Of a stretch of DNA of 64,000 bases, positions 27,248 through 36,438 are shown in pieces. The DNA comes from Saprospiraceae bacterium. GTDB lineage: Bacteria; Bacteroidota; Bacteroidia; Chitinophagales; Saprospiraceae. A model generated the notes under the pieces. It was not told where the DNA came from, ran no database searches, and saw only the letters and a list, made by a program, of their open reading frames with translations. How positions within the stretch are numbered: position 1 is the first letter of the stretch; each line of letters begins with the position of its first letter. A program made the position numbers and the translations under genes. The stretch covers positions 1,272,001-1,336,000 of the forward strand of contig JADJOB010000002.1 in assembly GCA_016714025.1 (NCBI GenBank), given 5' to 3'.

Positions 27248-27920
27248 AATATTTTACCAGATCTTGAAGATTCCATTTCTTAATTAAACGGGATTCAATG
27301 ACTTGATCCGGACCGGTTAAATTGGATGCAATGCAAAGTTTCATATCCGATGGAATGTGCGTCAGAATCAATTCAAGAATTTGTTTGTTGCGATAAGGAG
27401 TCTCCATAAAAATATGCGTTGCATGGGATTTACGGATTTCATTCAAAATCCAAATCAATTTGTGTCTTAATTCTTCTTTTTTAGCTGGCAGGTAGCCATG
27501 AAAATGAAATTCTTGTCCGTTAAATCCACTGGCCATCAAAGCCATTAATATGGAATTGGGTCCCGGATAAGGAAAAACTGGAATTCCATTCTGATGGGCT
27601 TTTGAAACCAAAAGAAATCCAGGATCGGCGATACAGGGCATGCCAGCTTCTGAAACCATCCCCAAAGGTGTCCCGTTTTTAAGCAAATTCAGCATGTCTT
27701 GATAAAACAAGGATTCGTCTTTTGGAGGAATTTCAAAAATCTCGATGAGATTGATGGGCGTTGGGTGCTCAATTAATTTAAGATAGGCTCTGGCAGTCTT
27801 AGCCCGCTCAACCACAAAATGTCGTAAAGATCTGGCTGCTTCCAGGGAGGATTCACTCAAAGAATTTAAATTTCCTCCGGCAATGGGAACCGGAATTAAA
27901 TGCAAACCTACTACTGACAT
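27213..27920 (-). CDS. RsmI-like SAM-dependent methyltransferase (tetrapyrrole methylase fold)
   Basis: The 235-residue protein has the core of RsmI, which 2'-O-methylates C1402 of 16S rRNA: IPVPIAGGNLNSLS, then VSEAGMPCIADPG and YPGPNSILMALMASG, with HFHGYLPAKK. The GD(I)T motif after GNL in classical RsmI is replaced by LSESSLEAARSL, and it is shorter than RsmI's about 285 residues. It therefore belongs to the divergent Bacteroidota subgroup, whose target is unproven. It is upstream of the GH16 gene and divergent from scpA. Confidence 0.75.
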   Translation of the reverse strand: MSVVGLHLIPVPIAGGNLNSLSESSLEAARSLRHFVVERAKTARAYLKLIEHPTPINLIEIFEIPPKDESLFYQDMLNLLKNGTPLGMVSEAGMPCIADPGFLLVSKAHQNGIPVFPYPGPNSILMALMASGFNGQEFHFHGYLPAKKEELRHKLIWILNEIRKSHATHIFMETPYRNKQILELILTHIPSDMKLCIASNLTGPDQVIESRLIKKWNLQDLVKYYDSPSIYLLSK

Positions 27921-28066
27921 AAAAGCTAAGGTAAAGGAAGAAAACCCATCTTACAGAAAAGCACAAGCTTCTTCGGAAGAAACCGCAATTTTTAAGTGCC
28001 AGCCCTCATATTTTCCCCGAAAACCCAATTCATTTACCGTAACTTCGCCTTCCTTTTTAGAATAAA

Positions 28067-28831
28067 ATGAATACGTATACCATTAAGTTACAGCAGTTTG
28101 AAGGTCCCTTTGACCTGCTTTTATTTTTTATCGAACGAGATGAACTTGATATTTACGATATACCCATTGCTAAAATCACCGAAGATTTTTTAGCCTACGT
28201 CCGGCACATTGAGTCCCTGAATTTAGATTTGGCCAGTGAGTTTATTTTGGTTGCAGCAACTTTAATTCGGATTAAAGCAAAAATGCTCCTTCCCCGTAAA
28301 GAGCTGGATGAAAACAACCAGGAAATTGACCCAAGAAAAGAATTGGTCCAAAGACTTTTGGAATATAAATCGGTCCGTGAAGTGATTGATGAAATGAGCA
28401 AGATGGAGGACGATCGTTATTTCCGAGTTCCGCGTGGAAATATGAAAAAGGAATTTGAAAGTCTTGCAAGCAAAGCTTTAGTTGATGCGGAATGGGAGAC
28501 GCTGAATCTTTTTAACCTGATGAAAGTATTTCAAAAGGTCATGCAGCGCTTTGAAGAAGGTCCAAAAACAGTAGTACATAAAATCTATAATTACAAATTT
28601 GAAATTGTAGACGAACAAGAAAAAGTCATTCACAAAATCCATCTCAGTGGAAAAGTAAATTTTGAAAACCTGTTTGAGGAATGTGAAAACCGCATCCATG
28701 CCATCATCGTTTTTTTAGGCATCCTCGAGTTGGTCAATCTTCAACGCATTCACATTTTAAAAGGCGAAACCATTAATCAATTTTGGTTGATGGAAAAACC
28801 AGAAGAAGAAGAAGGACTGGAAGAAGAATAG
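28067..28831 (+). CDS. scpA: Segregation and condensation protein A
   Basis: ScpA is the kleisin subunit that bridges the heads of the SMC dimer for chromosome condensation and segregation. The 254-residue protein starts with the hallmark FEGPFDLLLFFIERDELDIYD and continues with the helical YVRHIESLNLDLASEFILVAATL region and a C-terminal winged-helix segment. Length fits the family. scpB and smc are not in the window. The gene is isolated, and a 592-bp repeat-rich spacer follows. Confidence 0.95.
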   Translation: MNTYTIKLQQFEGPFDLLLFFIERDELDIYDIPIAKITEDFLAYVRHIESLNLDLASEFILVAATLIRIKAKMLLPRKELDENNQEIDPRKELVQRLLEYKSVREVIDEMSKMEDDRYFRVPRGNMKKEFESLASKALVDAEWETLNLFNLMKVFQKVMQRFEEGPKTVVHKIYNYKFEIVDEQEKVIHKIHLSGKVNFENLFEECENRIHAIIVFLGILELVNLQRIHILKGETINQFWLMEKPEEEEGLEEE

Positions 28832-28836
28832 GGTGG

Positions 28837-28871
28837 TTAGTTGATAGGTGATCGTTGTTAGTTGATAGTAG
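28837..28871. repeat. Heptad repeat, TTAGTTG/ATAGGTG family
   Basis: Five 7-bp units in perfect register. A reverse-complement counterpart of at least six units lies at 39938-39979. Confidence 0.75.
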
Positions 28872-28912
28872 GAGCTGTTTTTTTTTACCTTTTTAGTTTT
28901 TTGCCTTCTTAG

Positions 28913-28944
28913 CTTTCTTGCGTCTCTGCGTCTTTGCGTGAAAT
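28913..28944. repeat. Octad repeat, CGTCTNTG family
   Basis: Four 8-bp units ending in TG or AT, with CGTCTCTG and CGTCTTTG at the core. The reverse complement of this unit (CGCAAAGG/CGCAAAGA) occurs at 39904-39919, and a degenerate relative at 36439-36471. Confidence 0.65.
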
Positions 28945-29004
28945 CAATTAGTTGATAGGAGGAACATGTGTATTTCTGTGGATCTCTGTTAGAAATCAAT
29001 TAGT

Positions 29005-29102
29005 CATTGCTCATTGAGCATTGAATATTGAGCATTAGATTTTCCTTCGAAGCATGATTTTTAATGTTCAACGCTCAATGTTCAATTATCAACGCTCAAT
29101 TT
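29005..29102. repeat. 90-bp heptad element, copy 1
   Basis: Left arm: five heptads of CATTGNN type (29005-29039). Centre: about 20 bp with the palindrome CTTCGAAG. Right arm: six heptads of TCAANNN type (29061-29102). The arms are imperfect reverse complements, so the element can fold into a long hairpin. Copy 2 follows 131 bp later with 2 differences over 90 aligned bp. Confidence 0.85.
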
Positions 29103-29141
29103 ATTTAAAGAAACGGTCAGATTTAGTAATGATTCCACTAG

Positions 29142-29233
29142 TCATTGAGCATTGAATATTGAGTATTAGATTTTCCTTCGAAGCATGATTTTTAATGTTC
29201 AACGCTCAATGTTCAATTATCAATGCTCAATTA
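29142..29233. repeat. 90-bp heptad element, copy 2
   Basis: Aligned with copy 1 over 90 bp, this copy differs at two positions (a C to T in each arm). A 39-bp unrelated segment separates the copies. It keeps the central CTTCGAAG and the same arm structure. Confidence 0.85.
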
Positions 29234-29423
29234 TATATTTATAACCAACATAGGAATTATTCATTGACCTATATAGTTATTTTGGACGATGCAATCTGCT
29301 AGTAAATGAATGTCCAATCCACCCCTAATAATTCGTAATTAATTATTTCTCCCTTGAGTACATGAAATTTCCACTATGCTAAATAGATCTTAATTGATTA
29401 TATTTACTTCAAATTCACTGCAA

Positions 29424-32327
29424 ATGATCCGCTTATTCATCACGCTTTTCCTTTTGGCTTATTTGCAGCCTGTCCATTCACAATTGCCCAATGGATCGGT
29501 GGCGCCGGATTTTGATGTAGAAGATGTTAATGGCAATATCTACAGTTTGTATGCCATGATGGGCAATAATAAATCGGCTTGTGTTGGGTTTGAAGCGACC
29601 TGGTGTGGTTTCTGCTGGCATTTTCATGAGAGCCATGTCCTGGATCAGGTCGTCAATAATTTAGGAGCAAGCACCACCGCAATCATGTTGGAAGCAGATT
29701 GGAAAACCAATACCGAATGTTTATTTGGTCCAGCCGGATGCAATGATTATACTTGGGGAGATTGGGTTACCGGAATGCCTTATCGAATTGCTAATTTATC
29801 TGCTACCAATGGTCCTACTGTTGCCAGTGAATATTATCATAGTTATTATCCATTGCTCTATGTTATTTCACCTGATAAACGTACTTGGGAAATCATTGAG
29901 CGGACCTATTCCAATTATTTCAATTGGATCACCAAGAGTTTTGCAATGAATGCTACTCCGGTAATTACACATTCTACCTGTGGAGATAATGGGAAAATAA
30001 ATTTAAATGTGACCGGTGGACATGGATCGATTACTTATAAATGGACGAACGGTGCTAAAACTAAAGATCTGAATAATTTGCCGGGTGGAACGTATTCAGT
30101 TACACTGACTGATGGAAATGGCTATTTTAAAAGCTTTGGACCTTACACCATTGAAGGTCCCTCAAAAAGAGTCGATGTAGTTGGATTGGATCTCAATCAT
30201 GTCAAGTGTTATAATGAAGCAAGTGGAAGTATTACCGTTCAAATGGATTATGGTAATCCACCCTACCAATATAAATGGTCCAACAATACATCGCAGGCAG
30301 CCAATCTGAATTTAAAAGTCGGTACTTATAGTTTAACAGTAACCGATGTAAAAAATTGTAGCATGGTTCGTAATTATACGCTTACACAACCTACAGATTT
30401 AACTGCAACAGCTACATCTCAACGAGACAACTGCGATCAACAAGATGGTAAAATATCAGTAAAAGCATTTGGCGGATATCCGCCATACACCTTCGATATT
30501 GGTGATGGCAGTCAATCAAAATCCGAATTTACCAATCTCGTTGGGGGTAAAGCATATTTTGTTACCGTAACAGATGCAAATGCTTGCACCGAAATTATTA
30601 AGCAAGATGTTGATATTACCCATAAACCAAAAGCTGAAGCAGGTTTAAACGATAGCTGGGATTGTATTAAAAAATTTGTAAACTTAAACGGAACCAATTC
30701 CGAACAGGCAGCCTGGTTTAATTATTTGTGGAGTAGCCCTACCGGAACCATCCTGGATGGTGCAGAAACACTTACACCAAAAGTGGCAAATCCCGGAATG
30801 TATTTCTTAAAAATTACCAATACAAATAATGCTTGCAGTGCAATTGATTCAATGCAACTTATAGATGCACGTATTTTTCCTCACATACAAGTAGCAGGAG
30901 ATACCAGCTTGAATTGTGCATTTTTTGAAACCACTATTCAAGGTGAAAGTCGGAACCAGGCAATAAAATATTATTGGTCAAAAGTAGAAGACAGTACTTT
31001 TTATGCAATACATAAACAGCTTTTCCTCACACAACCCGGACAATATGTTTTTCACGTATACGATACGATCAATCAATGCATTTCACTGGATACAGTCCGC
31101 TTACTTGAAAATAAAATAAAACCACTTGCAGCAGTGGATGATTCTTCTTATTTAAGTTGTTTGGATACCATCATATCATTAAACGCAATCACTTCTTCGA
31201 ATGGATCTGAGTTTGAATATTATTGGTCAACTTTAGATGGTCACTTGGTTGATGGAATCAATACACTAAACCCTACAGTGGATCTACCAGGAAATTATAT
31301 TCTGGAAGTAAAAAACAAACTGAATTATTGTGTAGCTTCAGATACTGGAATCGTTCATCAACGCAACATTCCTCAAGCGACATTTGATCAAGCGATTCAA
31401 GCTAAAGACGTATTGTTTACCGATCAATCCATTGGATTTCCAACTACCTGGAATTGGTCTTTTGGAGATAGTGCATTCAGCGCCGAAAGACAACCGCTGC
31501 ATACCTTTCCATCAGAAGGAGCATATGAAGTCTGCTTAACAGTGCATAACGATTGTGGTTCAGACAGCATTTGCAAAAACTTGTTGATTGGCATCGCTTC
31601 AAGTCTTTCAGTAGTGCATGTTGAACTAAAACCAGTCAGTTGTTTTGGTGGAAAAGATGGATCCATCCAACTGACCATACAAGGGGGAATTCCACCCTAT
31701 ACATATCTATGGAGCAATCAACAAGCGAGTAAAGACCTGATAGACATTCCTACTGGAGATTATCGGGTAGAAATTTCCGATCAGCAAGGAACTAAAATTT
31801 TTCAAAATTACACGGTGAACCAGGCGAGCCAAATTAATTTAATTAAAGCTGACATCAATCCATGTAGTTCCGGTGCTATTAACGGTGCAATTTCTTTGCA
31901 ACTGGAAGGGGGGAATCCACCTTATCAGTATCATTGGTCAAATGGTTTAGCGACCAATCCAATTGTGGATTTGGCCCCAGGAAATTATTTCTGTACCCTT
32001 ACAGATGTTACAAACTGTCAAAAGGAATTTGGTCCGTTTCATGTTAAAGAACTTACAGCAACAACTAATAGTAGTTTTATAAATCGATTTGAATTAATTC
32101 CAAATCCGGTAAATCAACAGGGTCTTATTTTAGTACAATTAAACGAACGTAGACCGTATAGCATTCGCATTGTAAATGTATATGGACAAACAATATATTC
32201 AATTCAATCCGATCAGCTCAATTTAAAGTTACCGTTTGATTTTTCAGCATTTCCTAAAACACTTTATTTTGTTGTTCTGAATTCGGATTCATTGAGTCGA
32301 ACTTTGCGTTGGATGGTCCAAGAGTAA
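29424..32327 (+). CDS. Thioredoxin-like domain fused to SprB repeats, PKD domain and T9SS sorting domain
   Basis: The 967-residue protein has a signal peptide (ending PVHSQ). Residues about 25-190 form a redoxin-like domain with an active-site CxxC in TWCGFCW (Cys61, Cys64). Residues 190-400 and about 730-880 hold SprB-type repeats, recognisable by phrases such as NPPYQYKWSN, GTYSLTVTD and IPPYTYLWSN. Between them are Ig-like segments (GTNSEQAAWFNYLWSS and similar) and a PKD domain (WNWSFGDSAFSAERQPLHTF). A T9SS type A sorting domain ends the protein (IPNPVNQQGLILV onward). The frame opens upstream at 29394, but the signal peptide dictates 29424. A surface-displayed dithiol domain on an adhesin-like stalk is inferred; no enzyme activity is known. 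Confidence 0.82.
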   Translation: MIRLFITLFLLAYLQPVHSQLPNGSVAPDFDVEDVNGNIYSLYAMMGNNKSACVGFEATWCGFCWHFHESHVLDQVVNNLGASTTAIMLEADWKTNTECLFGPAGCNDYTWGDWVTGMPYRIANLSATNGPTVASEYYHSYYPLLYVISPDKRTWEIIERTYSNYFNWITKSFAMNATPVITHSTCGDNGKINLNVTGGHGSITYKWTNGAKTKDLNNLPGGTYSVTLTDGNGYFKSFGPYTIEGPSKRVDVVGLDLNHVKCYNEASGSITVQMDYGNPPYQYKWSNNTSQAANLNLKVGTYSLTVTDVKNCSMVRNYTLTQPTDLTATATSQRDNCDQQDGKISVKAFGGYPPYTFDIGDGSQSKSEFTNLVGGKAYFVTVTDANACTEIIKQDVDITHKPKAEAGLNDSWDCIKKFVNLNGTNSEQAAWFNYLWSSPTGTILDGAETLTPKVANPGMYFLKITNTNNACSAIDSMQLIDARIFPHIQVAGDTSLNCAFFETTIQGESRNQAIKYYWSKVEDSTFYAIHKQLFLTQPGQYVFHVYDTINQCISLDTVRLLENKIKPLAAVDDSSYLSCLDTIISLNAITSSNGSEFEYYWSTLDGHLVDGINTLNPTVDLPGNYILEVKNKLNYCVASDTGIVHQRNIPQATFDQAIQAKDVLFTDQSIGFPTTWNWSFGDSAFSAERQPLHTFPSEGAYEVCLTVHNDCGSDSICKNLLIGIASSLSVVHVELKPVSCFGGKDGSIQLTIQGGIPPYTYLWSNQQASKDLIDIPTGDYRVEISDQQGTKIFQNYTVNQASQINLIKADINPCSSGAINGAISLQLEGGNPPYQYHWSNGLATNPIVDLAPGNYFCTLTDVTNCQKEFGPFHVKELTATTNSSFINRFELIPNPVNQQGLILVQLNERRPYSIRIVNVYGQTIYSIQSDQLNLKLPFDFSAFPKTLYFVVLNSDSLSRTLRWMVQE

Positions 32328-32381
32328 GCTTAGTTTTTAAATTTAAAATTGTATTTTTATTTAACTGAATAAATAAGTAAT

Positions 32382-32954
32382 ATGAAACAAATGAAGCGCA
32401 TCAACAATTTTTGGATAGGCTTGGTTATCCTGATCAGTTTTCTTTTTAGCCAGTCATTTTCTTGTGAGAAAACCGAACACAAGAGCTTATTTGTGATAAT
32501 AGAAGGCAAATTTAAAGCTGGGGAGGCTGCTTCCGTCGAAGTAAACGGGCAGGATTTTGGTTATGCTACTGAAACAGATCCTCTGATTGCAAAATTGGAA
32601 CCAGGAGATTATACGATTAAAGCTACTACTCAAGTAGTCCCGGGAACATTTGTTGCAAGTTTTACCAAAAAAAATACCAATGACTATATTTTTAATGTAC
32701 TATGCGATCCGGCCGAAGTAACCATCAAAGCGCATGCAGACTTTGCATTTCTGGATCAAACATCTTTGATTGAACCTACACATTTTCCTGGGGTTGAATT
32801 TTTACCCGGGACTCCTGTAACTGTGAAGGATGTTAAACCATTGGGTAAAACCACCTACAGTTTTTATGATAACAAAGGTCGTTTGCGTTATTCTGTTGTA
32901 AAATCTTTAATTTATAGAGAAAAATGGAGTTTAGATATTCCTTATACTCCATAA
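32382..32954 (+). CDS. Small exported protein of unknown function
   Basis: The 190-residue protein has an N-terminal hydrophobic signal (FWIGLVILISFLF) followed by SFSCEK; the cysteine could be a lipid anchor, but the preceding residues are not a canonical lipobox. The mature part looks like two small beta-sandwich repeats (SVEVNGQDFGYATETDPLIAKLEPGDYTIKA resembles a PEGA-like turn). It begins 54 bp after the T9SS gene and ends 11 bp from the convergent DUF5682 gene. I do not recognise a family. Confidence 0.55.
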   Translation: MKQMKRINNFWIGLVILISFLFSQSFSCEKTEHKSLFVIIEGKFKAGEAASVEVNGQDFGYATETDPLIAKLEPGDYTIKATTQVVPGTFVASFTKKNTNDYIFNVLCDPAEVTIKAHADFAFLDQTSLIEPTHFPGVEFLPGTPVTVKDVKPLGKTTYSFYDNKGRLRYSVVKSLIYREKWSLDIPYTP

Positions 32955-32965
32955 GCAGGGCAATT

Positions 32966-35179
32966 CTATATTTTAGATAATAAACCTTCTAGTAATTTTT
33001 GTCGTTTTGCATCCAGTTTTATTTTGAATGCAACGCCAGATTCTAAAGAAATTGTTTTTTGTTTGAGTTGATTCAGGATACGCCTTTTTTCTGAGACTGC
33101 AACAGATTCAAATACACGTCGCATTAATGGCAGATAGGAATTAAAATGCAATTCATCCAAAGATTGAATCCAATCATCAAGACATTCTAATATTTCAGGA
33201 TGCATTAAATAAAAGACAGTCTGATTGTGTAAAAATCCTTCAAACCACAATGCAGATTTTGGAATGTCAGAAGATTGTGAAAACTGAAATTTCATGAAAT
33301 CTATAAATTTATCCCACGGAATTTCTTGTCTTTCCAACATTATATACCATAGTTTGCCTTGCAATCGGGGATGAGTTAAGGCATCGTGAACCATAATCAA
33401 CCGTTGTTCTTTCCACAGATCTGCATATTCATGTTGCTTGAATTTATCAAAAAACAATTGGATTACCGGAATGACTTCCAACATTTTCAAGCTGCGTTCA
33501 TCGTCAATAAATTTTACTGCATCGGGTAAATTAATCAACAGTTTCGGCAACAATTTGTCGAGTACATTTTTAATAAACAAGGTATCCATTTTGTGAATGG
33601 AACCATACTCTAATCCTGAAAGCAAAGGACGAATCAAACTGCTTAATTGCAACACATCGGTATGGCTGATAATTATCGATTCGATCTTATGGGATAGCAG
33701 CGGAAGTATTTCCGGAAAATCTGCTTTGAGTGCATGAACCAGATAATCTGCTAATCGAAACCAGGGAATATTTTTTTCAAGTTCAATTCCAATAAATTTT
33801 CTAGCGGCTTCTTTGAGTGTGTTTCCATATAAGGCAATTCGCACTAAGGTAATTTCCATATCAGCCTTCCATTCAAACTGCCAATGTTCATGAAAATTTC
33901 CCAAGGCCTGTGTTTCAAGTGCTTTTTCATGAGCCCAATTCAAATGAAACAGTTGTGTATAATTTAAAAATCTGGAAATCTCAAGATGCTTTTCTTTTCT
34001 TAGATCCAATTCTAAAATCTGTGGCCCATCATCCACCCAAAAACGATTTAATCGAAGTCGTTTAAGCAAACTCTTAAAAATGCGTATAAACGGCAAGGAT
34101 TCATCCCCTAAATCAACAGATCCCTGAATACTTCCACAAAGTAATTTTTCTCTTAGCAATTCTAAAGATTCAGAATTCCCAATATTAAAAACAGTGAGGC
34201 AGCTTTCCAATAATTCATCAATACCGGGAAATGGAATCTCTCGCATCAATGCCAACATATTCGCCAATCGTTCTGCTTCGATTGCTGAAGCCGGACTCAT
34301 TTCAGCTCCTTCATTTCGCATTTGATGCATTGCATGAACCAGAAAATTTGAAGCAGCCATTTTTGGATTTTTAAAAAGTGCTTCATGCCATATCGGTGAA
34401 ACAATTCCTGCACTGTATCCATTGTTGAGACTCATGTTTTTATAGGACCAGGGTATGATACAACAAGCAATCTGATGTGATTGTAATTGTTTTAGTTCAT
34501 CATTGGTTTGTTTTTCAATAAATTCCTGTGTCAGGACTGGACCATGCCATGCACCGCACACGACCGCAATGCGTTTGTATTTTTTCTTCAACAATTTTCG
34601 AAGACACTGACGCATGTATTGTTCACGAACCAGTGTTTCCTCATCATCCAATCCAATGCTCTGATGTCTTAATTCAGCCATAAAGTCCTGAATCAGATCA
34701 AAGAGTTTTTCATGATCGGTCCATTGCTCAAAATGGGTTTCCCACCAACGTTCACTATCAGTATAACCGGCTTGTTTTGCAAGAAATGCTATGGGATCCC
34801 GTGTTATTCTTTTTTGGTATTTAGTTAAATCAGCCTCGGGATCATTTTTAAAATTTGAGGAAACTAAGGATACTCCAGCAGGTAAATCGATTGGAACACA
34901 AGGAATCTGTTGGCGCGTTGCAAATTGTATAGCCTGGTATTCGGGTGAAAACGATGCCAGTGGAAGATAAATCGATTGATCGGGATGATTCGTATTATAA
35001 TATAAAAATGCAATGGGTGCTTTGACTGCAGGGAGCTGGATTTGTGAAATAAGGGGACTCGATTCTGCAGGCAATTCAATTGCCAGTACATCGGGTTGAT
35101 ATTGTTTTAATGCTTCAAGCAATCGGCGGGAAGATCCTGCGCCATGATGTCTGATGCCAAATAGTTTAATTGAAGACAA
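32966..35179 (-). CDS. DUF5682 family protein, YehM-like
   Basis: The 737-residue protein begins with the DUF5682 signature FGIRHHGAGSSRRLLEAL (RHHG at 10-13) and PDVLAIELPAESS, followed by VVCGAWHGPVL (Cys208, His212). These histidine-containing loops recall the EreA/TraB-type fold, which suggests an enzymatic N-terminal domain. The C-terminal half is helical. The length is close to E. coli YehM, which I recall as a member of this family. It lies 17 bp downstream of a MoxR-type ATPase gene, the usual pairing. No VWA or SWIM gene is next to it. The start is TTG at 35179. The biochemical role is unknown; a chaperone-like complex with the MoxR ATPase is the common inference. Confidence 0.78.
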   Translation of the reverse strand: MSSIKLFGIRHHGAGSSRRLLEALKQYQPDVLAIELPAESSPLISQIQLPAVKAPIAFLYYNTNHPDQSIYLPLASFSPEYQAIQFATRQQIPCVPIDLPAGVSLVSSNFKNDPEADLTKYQKRITRDPIAFLAKQAGYTDSERWWETHFEQWTDHEKLFDLIQDFMAELRHQSIGLDDEETLVREQYMRQCLRKLLKKKYKRIAVVCGAWHGPVLTQEFIEKQTNDELKQLQSHQIACCIIPWSYKNMSLNNGYSAGIVSPIWHEALFKNPKMAASNFLVHAMHQMRNEGAEMSPASAIEAERLANMLALMREIPFPGIDELLESCLTVFNIGNSESLELLREKLLCGSIQGSVDLGDESLPFIRIFKSLLKRLRLNRFWVDDGPQILELDLRKEKHLEISRFLNYTQLFHLNWAHEKALETQALGNFHEHWQFEWKADMEITLVRIALYGNTLKEAARKFIGIELEKNIPWFRLADYLVHALKADFPEILPLLSHKIESIIISHTDVLQLSSLIRPLLSGLEYGSIHKMDTLFIKNVLDKLLPKLLINLPDAVKFIDDERSLKMLEVIPVIQLFFDKFKQHEYADLWKEQRLIMVHDALTHPRLQGKLWYIMLERQEIPWDKFIDFMKFQFSQSSDIPKSALWFEGFLHNQTVFYLMHPEILECLDDWIQSLDELHFNSYLPLMRRVFESVAVSEKRRILNQLKQKTISLESGVAFKIKLDAKRQKLLEGLLSKI

Positions 35180-35196
35180 GGTTACTGGATTGCAAT

Positions 35197-36285
35197 TTAT
35201 TTGTCTTTGAAATAGGTATGTAATACTTCATACCAATCTTTAAACTCTGTTCGTTTTTTTATAACTGTTTCTGTGTATTCCTGTAAAATTGTTTTTTCAT
35301 CATCATCCTGACGGGTGATGGATTGAAAAAGACCAGGGACAATATCTGAAGGCCCAAAAGATTTATCAGAGAAATAATGATGATGAATCCGGGCATGATG
35401 TAAAATAGAAATAGCTTCAGCAGGACTTAATCCTGCTTGAGAAGCTTTGATCTTTTGCTTTTTATCGATGCTGTGTCCTTCCCGAAGTTCCCTGAAAATA
35501 AGTACCAGTTTCTTAGTCAATGAATCTTTAAGTTGTTCCATTGGAATATTCATTTGTTGTCCGAGTTGTTGCACGCGATCATGGACAATACGAACTTCAT
35601 CTTCAATGGAATCGGGTAAAGGCATTACCAGGGTATTAAAACGACGTTGCAAAGCAGACGATAAAGGATAAATTCCTTTATCCCGATCATTTGCGGTAGC
35701 AATTACATTGAAACCTTGTATCGCCTGAACCTCTTCGTTCAATTCTGCAATGGGAATTATTTTTTCAGATAAGATAGTGATCAGGGCATCTTGAATTTCT
35801 GTTGGAATTCGCGTGAGCTCTTCGATACGTACTAATTTACCATTCAACATTGCTTTCATTACTGGTCCTGCAACGAGGGCTTGTTTACTGGGCCCATGCG
35901 CAATCAAGTGAGCATAATTCCAACCATACCGTAAGCTATCCTCTCCAGTTCCTGAGGTCCCTTGTACAAGCAAAGTTGAGTCATTGGAAATCGCAGCTGC
36001 AAGATGTTCAGACAACCAAGATTTTGCGGTCCCTGGAATCCCGATCAATAATAAAGCTCTGTCAGATAATAGAGATGCAATTGCAATCTCAACTATTTTT
36101 TTATCTCCTATGTATTTAGGGGTAATTACAGTCCCATCTTCAAGACGGGTTCCCAGGATATAATTCAATACAGCCCAGGGAGATAATTGCCAACTAGCTG
36201 GCTTATCTTTTTTATCAAATTTTTTGAGAGCCTCCAATTCATGAGCAAAAGCTTGCTCTGCATGTGGGCGTATAATTTGTTCCAT
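35197..36285 (-). CDS. MoxR-family AAA+ ATPase, YehL-like
   Basis: The 362-residue protein is a single AAA+ module. Walker A is GIPGTAKS (82-89), Walker B LVRIEE (Glu155/Glu156), sensor 1 NVIATAND (193-200), and the arginine-finger region follows (YPLSSALQRRF). The long N-terminal extension and the TAKS Walker A agree with the YehL subgroup of MoxR ATPases. Such ATPases usually act with a VWA-domain protein to remodel or insert cofactors into target complexes. Here the partner beside it is the DUF5682 protein. Upstream are 208 bp without a clear promoter match, then the SDR gene on the same strand. Confidence 0.82.
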   Translation of the reverse strand: MEQIIRPHAEQAFAHELEALKKFDKKDKPASWQLSPWAVLNYILGTRLEDGTVITPKYIGDKKIVEIAIASLLSDRALLLIGIPGTAKSWLSEHLAAAISNDSTLLVQGTSGTGEDSLRYGWNYAHLIAHGPSKQALVAGPVMKAMLNGKLVRIEELTRIPTEIQDALITILSEKIIPIAELNEEVQAIQGFNVIATANDRDKGIYPLSSALQRRFNTLVMPLPDSIEDEVRIVHDRVQQLGQQMNIPMEQLKDSLTKKLVLIFRELREGHSIDKKQKIKASQAGLSPAEAISILHHARIHHHYFSDKSFGPSDIVPGLFQSITRQDDDEKTILQEYTETVIKKRTEFKDWYEVLHTYFKDK

Positions 36286-36438
36286 CGTTTTAATTAAATA
36301 CCTACAATCTGTTCCAATCTTTATTATTGAGGCGAAAATTTCAAATCAAAATCAATGCGCTCAATTAAAATTTTCTTGATTTTAAATCATAGAGTCATTT
36401 TGCATCTGGGCAAACCATTTTATCATCAAATCATTTTT

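Larger units (their letters stand above)
28832..29423. other. 592-bp repeat-rich spacer after scpA
   Basis: No gene found. In order it contains: heptads of TTAGTTG/ATAGNNG type (28837-28871), a run of nine T (28878-28886), an octad block (28913-28944), two more heptads (28948-28961), an unclassified stretch, then two copies of the 90-bp element (29005-29102, 29142-29233). The last 190 bp are AT-rich without repeats and should hold the promoter of the gene at 29424. Confidence 0.75.

Noticed and set aside
27883..28065. 60-residue ORF on the plus strand just before scpA
   Set aside because: Overlaps the divergent RsmI-like gene start, has no recognisable features and ends 1 bp before the scpA ATG; it is best seen as part of the upstream region.
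29005..29233. Possible CRISPR array from the repeated 90-bp unit
   Set aside because: Only two direct copies, units far longer than CRISPR repeats, internal 7-bp periodicity and no cas genes.
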